The notes beneath the pieces were generated by a model. That model did not search any database, was not told the DNA's origin, and saw only the letters and a program-made list of their open reading frames with translations. From assembly GCF_905475345.1 (NCBI RefSeq), contig NC_066587.1, positions 15,359,558-15,423,557 of the forward strand: a stretch of 64,000 nt of DNA, read 5' to 3'. Positions 41,466-51,642 of the stretch are shown here, piece by piece; position 1 is the stretch's first letter; every line of letters begins with the position of its first letter. This DNA is from Vespula vulgaris. Taxonomy: Eukaryota; Arthropoda; Insecta; Hymenoptera; Vespidae. Position numbers and translations under genes: made by a program.

Positions 41466-41712
41466 TTCCGAAATTTTTTTCGGGCACGATGGTGTGCCTC
41501 GAGGCCTTCGGAGAGCGACTTGAGGGCCTTGACATCGACTTGGGTGAGAGTGCCCCCTCCCCCGTACCAACGGACCCCAACTGTCATCGTGCCCGGTGGA
41601 CCCAAGGACTCGACTTTACCCGGCCAAGCGGGACTCCCCCTTGCTGCACCCCACACGAGTTCACCCACTTCCAGTTTCCATTGCTTTTTCTCCTCCACCT
41701 TTGTCTCGGCTA
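41466..41712 (-). CDS. sba: sba exon F: PWWP domain
   Basis: A 247-nt exon giving the PWWP domain at about residues 1922-1985 of the long form. The acceptor is GGAATCCTCAG (AG at 41714-41713), with a weak pyrimidine tract; the donor is CGGAA|GTGAGT (GT at 41465-41464). It reads VAETKVEEKKQWKLEVGELV and on through the signature GELVWGAARGSPAWPGKV, a third strand with VGVRWYGGGG, and the C-terminal helix KSLSEGLEAHHRARKKFRK. PWWP folds bind methylated histone tails and DNA. Aromatic residues expected in the methyl-lysine pocket are present (Trp of VWG, Trp of PAWPG, Trp-Tyr of RWYG). The acidic residue that usually follows the third strand (FGD type) is replaced by Gly. The TEGLEAY/SEGLEAH helix strongly matches the end of MBD5. 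Low-complexity DNA is absent here, and GC is higher than in the introns. Confidence 0.93.
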
Positions 41713-44132
41713 CTGAGGATTCCAAAGAACGATCCTTTGTTTTTCTTTTTCTTATTATCTTTATCTACTTTTCATTCTGTATAAACGGGGCTCGTGGCTC
41801 GTTTCATATTATACATGGTGCGAGAGGAATTATTATCGAGATATTGGAAGGAAGACAAATTTTTTTCCTTAAATTGGATTTGTGCAGACTATTGAAATGT
41901 TGACTATTCGGACACTTGTTGCAAGCTCGTACATATTTAGTTTATGAAGTAATCTTAACTCTTTGCACTTGACATTTTTTTTTATAACATTATCGATCGT
42001 TCGAAATAATTTTAACATATCATAAAGAAATTGACAAATAAATGTTAAAGGACAATGGATATTATTTGGATATAAATAACGTTTTGTTTGATATTAATAG
42101 CAATATATAGTTCATTGTAAATTATTTGTTATCGAAAGTTTAATTATTTCTGTGTTTTTTTTTTCTTTTCTTTTTTGTTTATACTCGAGCGCAAAGAGAA
42201 AAAAAGCCTGATATTTTGAGACTACAATATATTATAAATTATCATAATGCATGATAACTATTATAATGTTTTGTGATTTTGAAGATTATTTTAGACGTAA
42301 TTAAATAAATATCAAACGAGTTTACAGAGTCCTTCGCCATTTGGATGTTAATTGTTGTTTCAGATGTGCAGCGCAAAACAACGTAACGCTTAATTATGAT
42401 TGCGGTGCATGTCACAGAAAAATTAGTCCCGTAGCTCGTACTGCCTTGGTGAATTGTTAGAATTTTACAACTACGTCTTTTACATCGAGCCGTACATTTG
42501 TCCATCCTCCGAAATGTGCTTCTTGCTTCGCGCGTGTGCTCGTTAAAAATAATTAGTTGCATCATTCACTGATGATAAGGCGAAATCAGAAGTGGGATAA
42601 AATATATCGGGTTGTTCGTGTGAGCACATGCAAGTGATTCTATTTGTATTTTGTGTTAAATCTTTGTTAAGAAAAAAAAAAACTTCTTCATTTTAATTAC
42701 TTGAAAAATAATTATTGATATAAAATATACTCGATTCTCGATTGGAATTATTTTAAATTAAAATTAGAACTTTAAAGGACTGAGTCAAATCAAAATTTAA
42801 AAAATGTAATCCGACAAATCCAAATCTTGTCATTATTATAACCCTCATATGAACGTATTTAAATAAAATTCCTATGACGCGATTGAAATTCGATGAAATT
42901 TTTTAAAAGCCGGATTTGTTATAGAATTTGTCAATATTTCACCCACGACGTATTGCGCGCATGCCATAGCAATTATGTACAAAAATTATGTGAGGATGAA
43001 TATATACAGGTAACGCCGTAAATCGATGAGCCACACCCCCTACAAAGTGAACTTATATGTGATTGAAGCCCCCTGGCCACACAATTCGATGTGATTGCGA
43101 GAATATGATATTAACAAACCTGACAGCCAATTAGTAAACGCAACGAAACTTTGACGTATATTATTTACATATAACAAGTAACATTGTTATTTTATGTATT
43201 TTACAAATCTAATACGCGAACAATAAATGAAATCCGTTTAGTACTGACGTCACTTACCTGTTCCGTAAACATTCGTGCGAATGTAATTAATGATAAAGCA
43301 GCTTTATGACGAAATGTTATTTGTTTGTTTTCTCTCGGTTCTCTACTTACGCACGCGATATCGAATTACGTGCGTAAATAAGTAACTAAGTATATATGGA
43401 TTTCGTTTTTTTTTCTTTTTTTTTTATATACCGTAGGATAAAAGAAAGATAAATGGCCGTTAAAAGTTACAATCGTGAATACAAAATGAAGAACTTACAA
43501 ACACCTCCAAGCGATTACAAAAGCAATTTACCATGCAGCGAATAAGCGTACCACATGAATACGCGTATTATGCTAAACATGCACAAGCAAAGAAAGACCG
43601 TCATCGTTCATGCAAATATCAATGCAAATGTGAGTTTGAAGAGCGTCTTATAGTACACATCGCGTGGCATTTCATAATCAAATATACTCAAATCAAAGAG
43701 GCACAACCGATAATAACATTCCCCTCGTACCAAATTTTTTCGTACGTTTTGTAATGTGAAAATCAATTTTGCAATAATCACGTCCACGTGCTTATTAAAA
43801 AGTGACATATCATTAAGAATATTTTTAAGAGCTCGTAGAAAAGATTGAAATAGATTAACGAGTATTATAATAAATATTCAAGATCTACAGAAAAATTTAC
43901 ATTGCCTTGTTTGCGCTAGTATTTTTAAAAGAAGTATTCCAGCATGTAGAGGAATTTTCAAAAAAAAAAAAAATAAGGACGTTTCGACAGAAAAATTATT
44001 AAAACGAATGCGTCCTTTTTAAAACTTATCGTACTCGAAAAGTTTCTGCAAGAATACTTCCTTTCACGAAAGAAAATTAATCTAGCTATTGACGTTTAAT
44101 TAAGATCTAATTGTACCGTACAAAATACTGAC
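41713..44132 (-). other. sba intron E-F, 2.4 kb
   Basis: An AT-rich intron without large microsatellites apart from short homopolymer runs. It includes one more complex block at about 42950-43140 with a CACCC-type box. A 107-codon open frame at 42565-42242 on the minus strand has no recognisable content and no fitting splice phase that I could establish. Confidence 0.75.
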
Positions 44133-44280
44133 CATCTTGGTCTTCATGCAGGGTGGAATGCATCGAATGGATGGACTCCAGCTTTCGCTTGATTCCTCGG
44201 CCGAGGGCATGTTCCCTGCCCTCGCACCTCACCGTGCTCACCACACCTTCCGCTTGCTTCAACGTCTCTGACGTATAGAT
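44133..44280 (-). CDS. sba: sba exon E: linker exon before the PWWP
   Basis: A 148-nt exon that is easy to miss because it is short. The acceptor is TATTTGACAG with AG at 44282-44281; the donor is AAGATG|GTCAGT with GT at 44132-44131. Of its three frames only one is open: 49 codons starting IYTSETLKQAEGVVST, then VRCEGREHALGRGIKRKLES and a His/Ser/Asp-rich end. That frame needs phase 0 on entry and leaves phase 1, which matches exon C (phase 0 exit) and exon F (two bases to complete a Val codon). The sequence is GC-richer than the flanking introns. Its function is unknown; IKRKLES is a small basic patch. The phase fit with both neighbours is the main support. Confidence 0.86.
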
Positions 44281-46220
44281 CTGTCAAATACAACTCGATC
44301 AACTCAGGCACAAGCTTACCAACCGCATGCTAATATCATATCAATAATAACACTTCCAACTAATATTCGCATTAAACCATGTGTTTTGTTTCTCTTTTCA
44401 GCAATAGCGTCATCATTCTTTCGAATCGACCGAGCATTGATAAGAAAGCACACGAATATCAGATCACCCGGATCTCTCTTCAACATTTTGTTGTTTTATC
44501 GTTAAAACTCGTTATCGTTACTCGAGAAGCTCTTTAAAAATCAATAAAGACATAGGCAACGTAAAATCTAACGTAGAACAGTCACAAACTTAAATAGCAC
44601 CGCGCTTACGAATAAAACGAGTAAGAAGGTGGCACGTTTGATCGTCATTCTTTCATTTTGGCATGCAAACAAGAGCGATACGAGATAAACAAACTCAAAC
44701 TTTTTAACGCATGCTCATTGCAAGATTTTTTTTTCGTCACAAGGTATGTATGTGTGTATATATATATATACACATACGTGTGTATATATATATACGCATA
44801 TATATATATATTATATCATTCGATTATCAGAAGGATATTGTTCAGCAAAAGATTTATTTCTTCTCATTATAAAGAACCATGGATCTTTTCGAATAATCCA
44901 CTAGCACACGGTTAATAATACGCTTACATTATTGCAATGTATTTACGTTTTAAATAATAACGCTATAGATGATCGAGCATATATGCTCCGCGTCGCAAAG
45001 AAAAAAAAAAGACGCGCATAAAAAGTAAAAGTAACGTTAGATACAAATTAATTACAAACTTAATGTTAGCGATTTATGATGGGTTCGCAATGAGTGTTTC
45101 GCCATTTATCCGCGGCTGCCACTGTGGAACCTATTTCTCTTAATATACAAATTCAATAAAGTTAATCGATCGACCGTACGAAAGAAAGATGCTATTCCTC
45201 CAGCGAGGAATCACTCTCCTCCCCATCGTCACCCTCTTGGGCATATGCAAGTTGACTGTAAACGTAAGGATTTATATACGCCTGTTTGTTTGGTGAATAA
45301 TTTACGACAGCAATGCCACTAGGGTCAGACCTATAATTATATAAATGAGGATAAAGACCGGGTGCGGCGATACCTACGCCAATAAATTTTTGACAGGCAA
45401 CATTTTGGGGACAATAGGGAATATTTTCTCGTTCCGAAGTTTTATCTTCGGAATTTTGATCGCTATCTTCTTCGACGATATTATGTTGAAGTTCAAGATC
45501 GCAAGACTTAGGATCGAATTTATTCGCGTGAGGTAGCATAGTATAATGAGCATGATCTGGCACTAAGGCTTGCTGCCGATACACGTTCGTATTAGGCACG
45601 TAATGATGACTATGATAGAGGATCGGTTGATAATGCGCTTGTCCTACAACAGGCAACGGATTATTGACATCGATCTCTTGATGAGAGATATCCGTTATTT
45701 CTTTAGGGACGCTCAGCTGATCCTCCAGTGGAGAGTGGTCCATTGTGTCTGAATAAATGGAATGATTTGGTGATGATGTGTCCATATGCTCCTGTGAGTC
45801 AGCGTATGTGTTTTCTGCGTGTGTCGTATCGGCTGGCTGATGCATGTCTATTAGAGCTAGATGACGGTTACCCTGTTCTACATGGGTACCAACCTGGATC
45901 CCAGTAGTCACCGTCGATTCCACGTAAGTCTTCCCGTGAAGATTGGGTTGACTTAGTGTGATCTCTTTCGTGGTAACACCCTGAATCCTCCAATCTTCTG
46001 ACGCCATCGTGATGTCACCAGAATCAGGTTCGCTGCTTGACACGCAATGAACCATGGGCTAAAACCATACGATTAAAAAATTCGACTTCGCGCTCACTTA
46101 AATTAGTCCTTTAAAAGTAATAAGAAAAACGAATGTACGACTACAAAAGGAATAATTATTACTACGTATCGTAATGTATTATATCTAATAATGCATTATG
46201 CGCATTGCTTCTTATATTAC
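44281..46220 (-). other. sba intron C-E containing exon D
   Basis: The intron removed when exon C is joined to exon E. It contains the alternative terminal exon D (46058-45192). The remaining sequence is AT-rich with a short TA/CA repeat near 44750-44815 and a possible minus-strand AATAAA at 44858-44853 that could end the D form. Confidence 0.75.
45192..46058 (-). CDS. sba: sba exon D: alternative terminal exon, no PWWP
   Basis: An 867-nt exon of 288 codons plus TAG, entered in phase 0 from acceptor GGTTTTAG (AG at 46060-46059) and starting PMVHCVSSSEPDSGD. It is not repetitive. It is rich in His, Tyr, Asp and Glu and ends in an acidic tail, DDGEESDSSLEE. Exon C ends in phase 0 and exon E also starts in phase 0, so C can join either D or E without a frame change. 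I looked for a phase-0 donor near the end of D and saw only weak GT sites (near 45380 and 45310), so the stop appears to be used. A possible AATAAA signal on the minus strand lies at 44858-44853, about 335 nt after the stop. The product would be a 2149-residue form from exon A on, without PWWP and C-terminal helix. Alternatively it is a cryptic open frame, but its length and non-repetitive composition argue for real coding sequence. I recognise no domain. Confidence 0.7.
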   Translation of the reverse strand, partial: PMVHCVSSSEPDSGDITMASEDWRIQGVTTKEITLSQPNLHGKTYVESTVTTGIQVGTHVEQGNRHLALIDMHQPADTTHAENTYADSQEHMDTSSPNHSIYSDTMDHSPLEDQLSVPKEITDISHQEIDVNNPLPVVGQAHYQPILYHSHHYVPNTNVYRQQALVPDHAHYTMLPHANKFDPKSCDLELQHNIVEEDSDQNSEDKTSERENIPYCPQNVACQKFIGVGIAAPGLYPHLYNYRSDPSGIAVVNYSPNKQAYINPYVYSQLAYAQEGDDGEESDSSLEE

Positions 46221-48153
46221 CGTAGATGAAGAATGCTGTCTGGCACTGATCGGTGGCGCGGGAGAAGCTGCTCCGTGCGTTGTCGTGTCGACAGCCGGAC
46301 TGTTTGACCGCTGACTATTTCCTGGACTATGCGTGGTCGTATCTGGTGGAGAACCCTGTCTCATCATCGCCGCCTGTACTATATTTGCCTGATTACCAGC
46401 TGTTTGAGTCGATACGGAATGCCTCGCCATCAACGGACTGTGTTGATCGATTTGCTGTCCCGTTTTCTCGACAACGGAAGTACTGCTACTAGCAAGAACA
46501 TACTGCTGTTGTTCCATGCTTTGATCAGAGGTAGGAGAATTAATGCTATTTTTTGGAGAAGATGGCGGTTTTCCTGAGATCATGCCCGAACTTAGAATAT
46601 ATGGCTGATTGTGATCGAGATTTAAAGCTGGATCAACGGCCCCTGCATTGTTCGAAGGCGCTGCCTGAAAATTTGGTATCTGATTGTTCGATACCATAGT
46701 GGTTTGTTGTTGAACGATCGTTGTGTTTTGCTGAACGAAAGTTGTGTTCTGTTGATTCGGTGCTGATGAAACGGCAATATTTTGGGTGGTCCCGCAAGGT
46801 ACCATCAACGTTTGGCCGTTCATTTGTATAAATTCCTGTTGGCCCTGCATATTGGGTGGCCTAACCTGAGACGTATTAAATGTCACCTGCTGATTGGGAC
46901 TAACATTGGCCACTATTGGACTCAATTGATTCCCAAAAGACGTCGTTCCGTTTACTAGAAATTGACCACTATTGGGAGACAGGAACTGTGCACCAGGACT
47001 GTGCTGTTGAATGATTTTGCTGCCAGTTGCTTGCGGTGCTCTGATCACCATCCCAGCCGGTCCAGCTGCCAAAATACTTTGACTCGGACTAAATATCCCG
47101 CTATGACTTTGCACCGGCGTAAGGACGTTCTGACCGTTTACATTTTGTATTTGTAGCTGCATTCCTATATTTCCAGTATCTTGCAACAAAGTTGCAGTAC
47201 CGTCGGCAGACATGACCATACTTCCTATTCCAGGCACGATAAATTGTTGGATGGTAGGGAAATTCTGTACCATTCCAGCTGCTCCATTCAACAAATTAAC
47301 CGGTTGCAAAAGATTTATTTGTTGAGCAGGTTGAGGATTTGTAATAATCTGTTGAGTGTTAAATTGCGCGGACGTTGCACCAGTTTGACCATTCATGACC
47401 AATTGAGCGGGTGCACCGCCTTTGCCAGGAACAATTGTAAGGGCCTGCAACATCGGCCCACCTATGCTCTGTGTTTGGAAATTTTGCTGTGCAAAATTCG
47501 ATTGCGATTGCATAAGCATACCCGCATTTTGTTGAGACGAAGCAATGTGAAGCATCGACGCTACGGTTTGAGGATTGGTCTTTCGTTTTTTGTACGCTTT
47601 CTTTTTACTCAGCGCGGATTCGGGTGAAAGTAGAGCCGGTTGACGGTTCACGATACCCTGATTTGTACTCACGTTCCTCGTCACATCTTGATTTGCGTCT
47701 AAGATGGACTGAGCATTTTGTATAACGTTCCCGGTAGCAACCGTGAGATGAGGTATTTGTACATTTTGTCCAATACTGTCCATCGTCATAACACCGGGTT
47801 GAATAAGAACCGGTGTTTGTATAGCATTAACCAAAACCGTCGGTTGTCCTATCACTTGCTGAGCTACACCAACTGCCGGTATAACTTGACTAACTGCTCC
47901 AGTTACACTAGTGACCATCGGCGAAACGGATAACGGTGGCATTGAATTCGCATTAGAAATGATTTTTGGGGGTGGCGGTGCCATCACGCCATTAATAGCA
48001 GACCCAGTGCTTGCCATTATGAGCTGTCCACCACTGGACACTAAGATATGCCCGGGTGGCAAAGTAGATCCGGTTGGATGCTTCAGTATACCACCAGATG
48101 TAAGAACATTGTGAACTTGAACGTTCGATTGCGGATGTTGCTGTTGCTGAGCA

Positions 48154-48185
<32 letters not shown>

Positions 48186-51100
48186 TTGCTGTTGTTGTTG
48201 TTGTTGTTGCTGTTGTTGTTGCTGTTGTTGTTGCTGCTGCTGTTGATGCTGCTGCTGTTGTTGTTGTTGCTGTTGTTGATGCTGCTGTTGTTGTTGCTGA
48301 TGTTGCTGTTGTTGAGTCTGTGGCATTGGTGAATTAGTTGTCGCTTGAGGTACCTGAATACTACTTACTACACTCTGAACCATCTCCAATGGTGACTTCG
48401 ATACTGTGATCGTCGACGATTGACTAGGTGTAAGGGGAATCGAATGCGGATGATGCGCCGTTGTCGACGTCGCTGTTACATTCACGAGAGCGGGCGGTGC
48501 CGTCGTTGGCTGCTGAGGTTTATTGGAAAGAATGTTTAAAATAGCGGGGTTAGGCATCCCCAAGGGCGTATTTATAGATACGGTCGCCGTATTCGCTCTT
48601 CCAGCAAGCACAGACGTAATTGTATTACTACTAACCGTATGTCCGCTTGCCATAGTCGTTATCACGGACGACGTACTGGTAAAAGAATTTAATGGTATCC
48701 TTGAAACTGTATTCACTGTATGTGGATGTGGTTGATAACCATCTAGCGATAGCTGTCTCGTACTGACAGCCTGTCTTTTTGGTAGCTGAGACGTTATATT
48801 GTCCATAGGCGTAGAATATGTTTGAGAAGGAGATGTACTTGGTGAAATAGCGCTGGGATTATTTGCGACTGAACACGACATTTCCAAGTGCTGTTCCAAA
48901 CTGTTATTAGACGATGATTGCGAAGGCTGCGGTGCCTGAGGAGTTAACGGTTGAGTTGCAAACTGATTCGACGAAGATGGATGAGAATGCGGAGTTAAAG
49001 GTTGAGATGGCAATTGACCAGACGACGATGCAAGGGAATGGGGCGTCGGTGGTTGCGAATAACTATGCGGGGTCGATGGTTGGGACGAGGTTAAACTCTG
49101 TGGTGTCGCTGGTTGAGATATTCCAGGTGTCGAGGAAGCGGGGACATCCGAATTGGCTGGACTATTTGTACCGATCGGTGAACCGTGACTAGTACTAACA
49201 GTGCCTCCTTGAATAGGTCTTGAATCAATTTGTTGTTGACTCCCTTGATATTTCTCACCAAACGTCGACGATGTAACAGGATCCTCGCGTTGATCAGAAT
49301 GCAATACGTATTGTCGATGTAATTGCTGTTTGTTATATTGATCTTGAACGAAGGATTGATTGTCACCACTGCTAACACAGCCATGGCAAGGGCTACCGTC
49401 GGAATCGATGGCACCGTTACTAGACGTCGGCGTCATACTGCTGTGCACCACTACTGGCGAAGTGGCATGATTTTTCACAGAATTAAATGTTGTACTTGAA
49501 GGACTGGCAGCAGAGGAAGGCTTTGGTTGTGCAAGATAGGGATTACTTGCTGTATGAGTACTGTGATTCGTTTGTTGTACTTTCGGGCTATTCAATATGG
49601 CCACTTGAGTGTTATTAACGCCAGTTTGCCGCGATATAGTACTATTTAGTAAAGCGGTTTGCTGTGCTAAATAACCACTAGGATCCTCTAAAAATGAGGG
49701 GCCACTGCTGTTAACCGTGGAACCGATTTGATCGCTATTCTGTTGCGCTTTATCATTAAATTCGTCAATTGGACTTGGTATCGGCTGATCAAGACCATTA
49801 TTACTCCTTATATCCGATGCACCATGCTGACGCTGTTTTTTCATCATACTCTTACTTGACTTAGCTTTTTTCCTCGCTACCTCGTCTGTCCAGGTTGACG
49901 TCTGTGGAATGTGATGATGGAGAGGAGGAACACGATCAAAAGAATTGCAAGTGATATTTTGGACCGTAGTTAATGAAGACTGATTAGTCGTGACAACCGT
50001 ACGATTTTGTTGCCACGGGGGTGTTCTCGTGTTAAAATGTATATTTCCTGCTTGTCCGCTAGTTGGTCCCATACCCGATTGTACTTCTGTAGCATGGTTA
50101 ATAGTTGGACTTCTTCCCGCGTGGCTGACTAAAGTGTATTGTTGTTGATGACCAAATTTGGCTTCCACAGTCGATATCTTCTGAGTATCAAAGTTTCTCG
50201 CTGGATACTGAACTTGGCCTTGCGTATACATTCGTTGTGCATTTTCGTGAGGATTATTTGACAGATTTCCATTCTCAACGATTTGATGCCGTTGCAAATT
50301 ATGATTATGCATCAACAGCTGTTGTTGCTGTTGCTGTTGTTGTTGCTGCTGTTGCATTTGCTTAGCACTTAAATCATCTTCCGTAGCTGATTGCGTACGA
50401 CCATGTCTATTTTGCATATCGGAAGGATTGATTCCACTCATAACGGACCCGCCGTTAGATTGCTGTATAATATCCATCGTATGATGAGATAATTGCTGAT
50501 TAGGATACTGAGCCTGCACGCACATTTGCGACAACTGCTGTTGATGTTGCTGCTGTTGTTGTAGTTGTTGTATTTGCATTTGAAATGGATCGATAGTTTG
50601 AGTCTGCATACCATGCTGATCCTGTTGCTGTTGTTGCTGCTGTTGCTGTATCTGATGTTGATGTAGCTGGTGCTGAAGCGGATGAAGTACAGGTTGCGAC
50701 ATTTGCGAAGATTGTAAATGATGCACATAACCTTCTTGAGGAAGTTGTGAATTATAATTTCCTGTTTGCTGTTGATCCATTTCCGATGTTAAGTGCTGCT
50801 GTTGTGGCGGTTGCATATTGTGTTTTTGAATTTGTTGTATGTGGAGCTGTTGCTGTTGGTTCAAGTGCTGTTGTTGTTGCTGCATAACGTGCAAGGATTG
50901 TTGATTCAACTGATTTATATAATGAGGAACTTGCTGTTGCGACAATTGATTCACTACAGCGTTGGGATGTGGTTGCTGTTGTTGCTGCTGTTGCTGCTCC
51001 TGATGTTGTTGCAACAACGGCATGTGCTGCATTTGTTGATGATGAGGTAAAAGTTGCTGAGGTTGCTGTTGCTGTTGATGCTGCGATAAATGCTGCTGCA

Positions 51101-51410
51101 TCAGTTGCTGTTGCTGTTGCTGCTGCTGTTGCTGCTGTTGCTGCTGTTGCTGTAGTAATAATTGTTGGTGCTGTTGCTGCAAAAGCTGCTGCTGTTGTTG
51201 GGTCATATTATTGAAATTAGTACTTTGCTGATTCATAATTAGCGGATTTCCCATTAGCATCCCAGGCATATTGTGCTGATTTAACCGCTGTTGAGCGTTT
51301 CGTGCCGAACTATTCACGTCGTGATTTTGAGAGGGTGAATTTAACGATTGATGGCAGATTTGTTGATTGGGTTGTTGCATCTGCAAATTAGGGATCGCGA
51401 TCGGCCACAC
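46221..51410 (-). CDS. sba: sba exon C: giant Q/S/T/P-rich central exon
   Basis: A single 5190-nt exon, 1730 uninterrupted codons, entered in phase 0 from acceptor TTTGCAG (AG at 51412-51411) and left in phase 0 at CTACG|GTAATA (GT at 46220-46219). The frame continues upstream to an ATG at 51428, but that ATG lies in the intron, so it is not the start. By my count from exon A it covers residues 132-1861. In order it holds a Q/H/L-rich N-terminal third (Q tracts around residues 201-250, more near 50640 and 50340), a Ser/Thr/Pro region with repeated TPHS motifs (about 49140-48930), the longest Q tract (about 30 Gln, 48247-48158), a Val/Pro-rich part, then KKRKTNPQTVASMLHIA at about 47612-47545, which resembles the conserved central block of MBD5/6. 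The last 400 residues are N/Q/S-rich and probably disordered. No enzyme motif is seen. Such large disordered middles are typical of the family, but the polyQ expansion is far stronger than in the vertebrate proteins I know. Confidence 0.94.
47545..47612 (-). other. Conserved MBD5/6 central block in exon C
   Basis: Encodes KKKAYKKRKTNPQTVASMLH, about residues 1398-1420. From memory, vertebrate MBD5 has a similar block of the form RKRKQPPTTVLSLL, and MBD6 a shorter version. It is the only stretch of the giant exon that I can align with the vertebrate proteins. It may be an NLS or a short binding motif. Confidence 0.6.
48130..48318 (-). repeat. Main polyglutamine tract in sba exon C
   Basis: CAR-triplet repeat read in the gene's frame, about residues 1163-1225. 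The longest pure Gln run is about 30 codons (48247-48158). CAG and CAA are mixed throughout and CAT (His) codons interrupt both ends, so the DNA is not a pure CAG repeat. The opposite strand gives a poly-Leu open frame that is an artefact. Confidence 0.92.
48925..49145 (-). repeat. Degenerate TPHS repeat in sba exon C
   Basis: Five Thr-Pro motifs occur in about 70 residues in a repeating context: QPATPQS, QPSTPHS, QPPTPHS, QPLTPHS and QPLTPQ, separated by Ser-rich spacers. This is a degenerate internal repeat and a cluster of proline-directed kinase sites. Confidence 0.8.
51060..51203 (-). repeat. N-terminal polyglutamine tract in sba exon C
   Basis: Mixed CAG/CAA repeat coding for Gln with Leu and His interruptions, about residues 201-250. 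The longest pure run is 16 Gln. Further shorter Gln runs follow at about 50980-50997, 50622-50651 and 50316-50357. Confidence 0.9.
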
Positions 51411-51487
51411 CTGCAAAGAAAAGTGCATTTGTAATAAGCCATTATTATCGCCAAAGCAATCAAAGAAGAATTATGAGCGGTATTTAC
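51411..51487 (-). other. sba intron B-C, 77 nt
   Basis: A minimal intron with donor GTAAAT and acceptor TTTCTTTGCAG. The reading frame of exon C stays open only through its last 18 bases, which explains a spurious ATG at 51428. Confidence 0.85.
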
Positions 51488-51642
51488 CTGCGATCCATTA
51501 GGCACCGATGAACCTTGAACTCCCGACGTGGAAACAGCAGCGATAGCTCTTTCCCGTTGTGCCAGAAGTTGCGATACGGAAACTCCTGAGTACAAGCCCC
51601 CTATACCCACCAGTTTTCTCTTCTTTTTCTTGCTGAGACCAT
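51488..51642 (-). CDS. sba: sba exon B: lysine-rich NLS-like segment
   Basis: A 155-nt exon: two bases completing the Asp codon from exon A, then 51 codons. The acceptor is TATGCGCAG with AG at 51644-51643; the donor is TCGCAG|GTAAAT with GT at 51487-51486. It begins GLSKKKKRKL, a basic cluster of nuclear-localisation type, followed by a short Ser/Gly/Ala-rich stretch containing SVSQLLAQRERAIA, which could form a helix. It ends in phase 0 and is followed by a very short intron of 77 nt before exon C. The phase match on both sides and the open frame make this a firm exon although it is short. I recognise no fold in it. A second in-frame-looking AG lies a few bases downstream (CTCAG), but only the first acceptor keeps the A/B phase. 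Confidence 0.87.

Noticed and set aside
42242..42565. 107-codon minus-strand frame in intron E-F
   Set aside because: No recognisable family, and inserting it is not needed because E and F already join in phase; probably chance.
48048..48332. Plus-strand poly-Leu open frame opposite sba exon C
   Set aside because: It is the antisense reading of the polyQ tract and has no independent coding signal.
51341..51610. Minus-strand frame running from exon B through the intron
   Set aside because: Its second half reads through the 77-nt intron; the true path is the exon B donor at 51488 to exon C at 51410.
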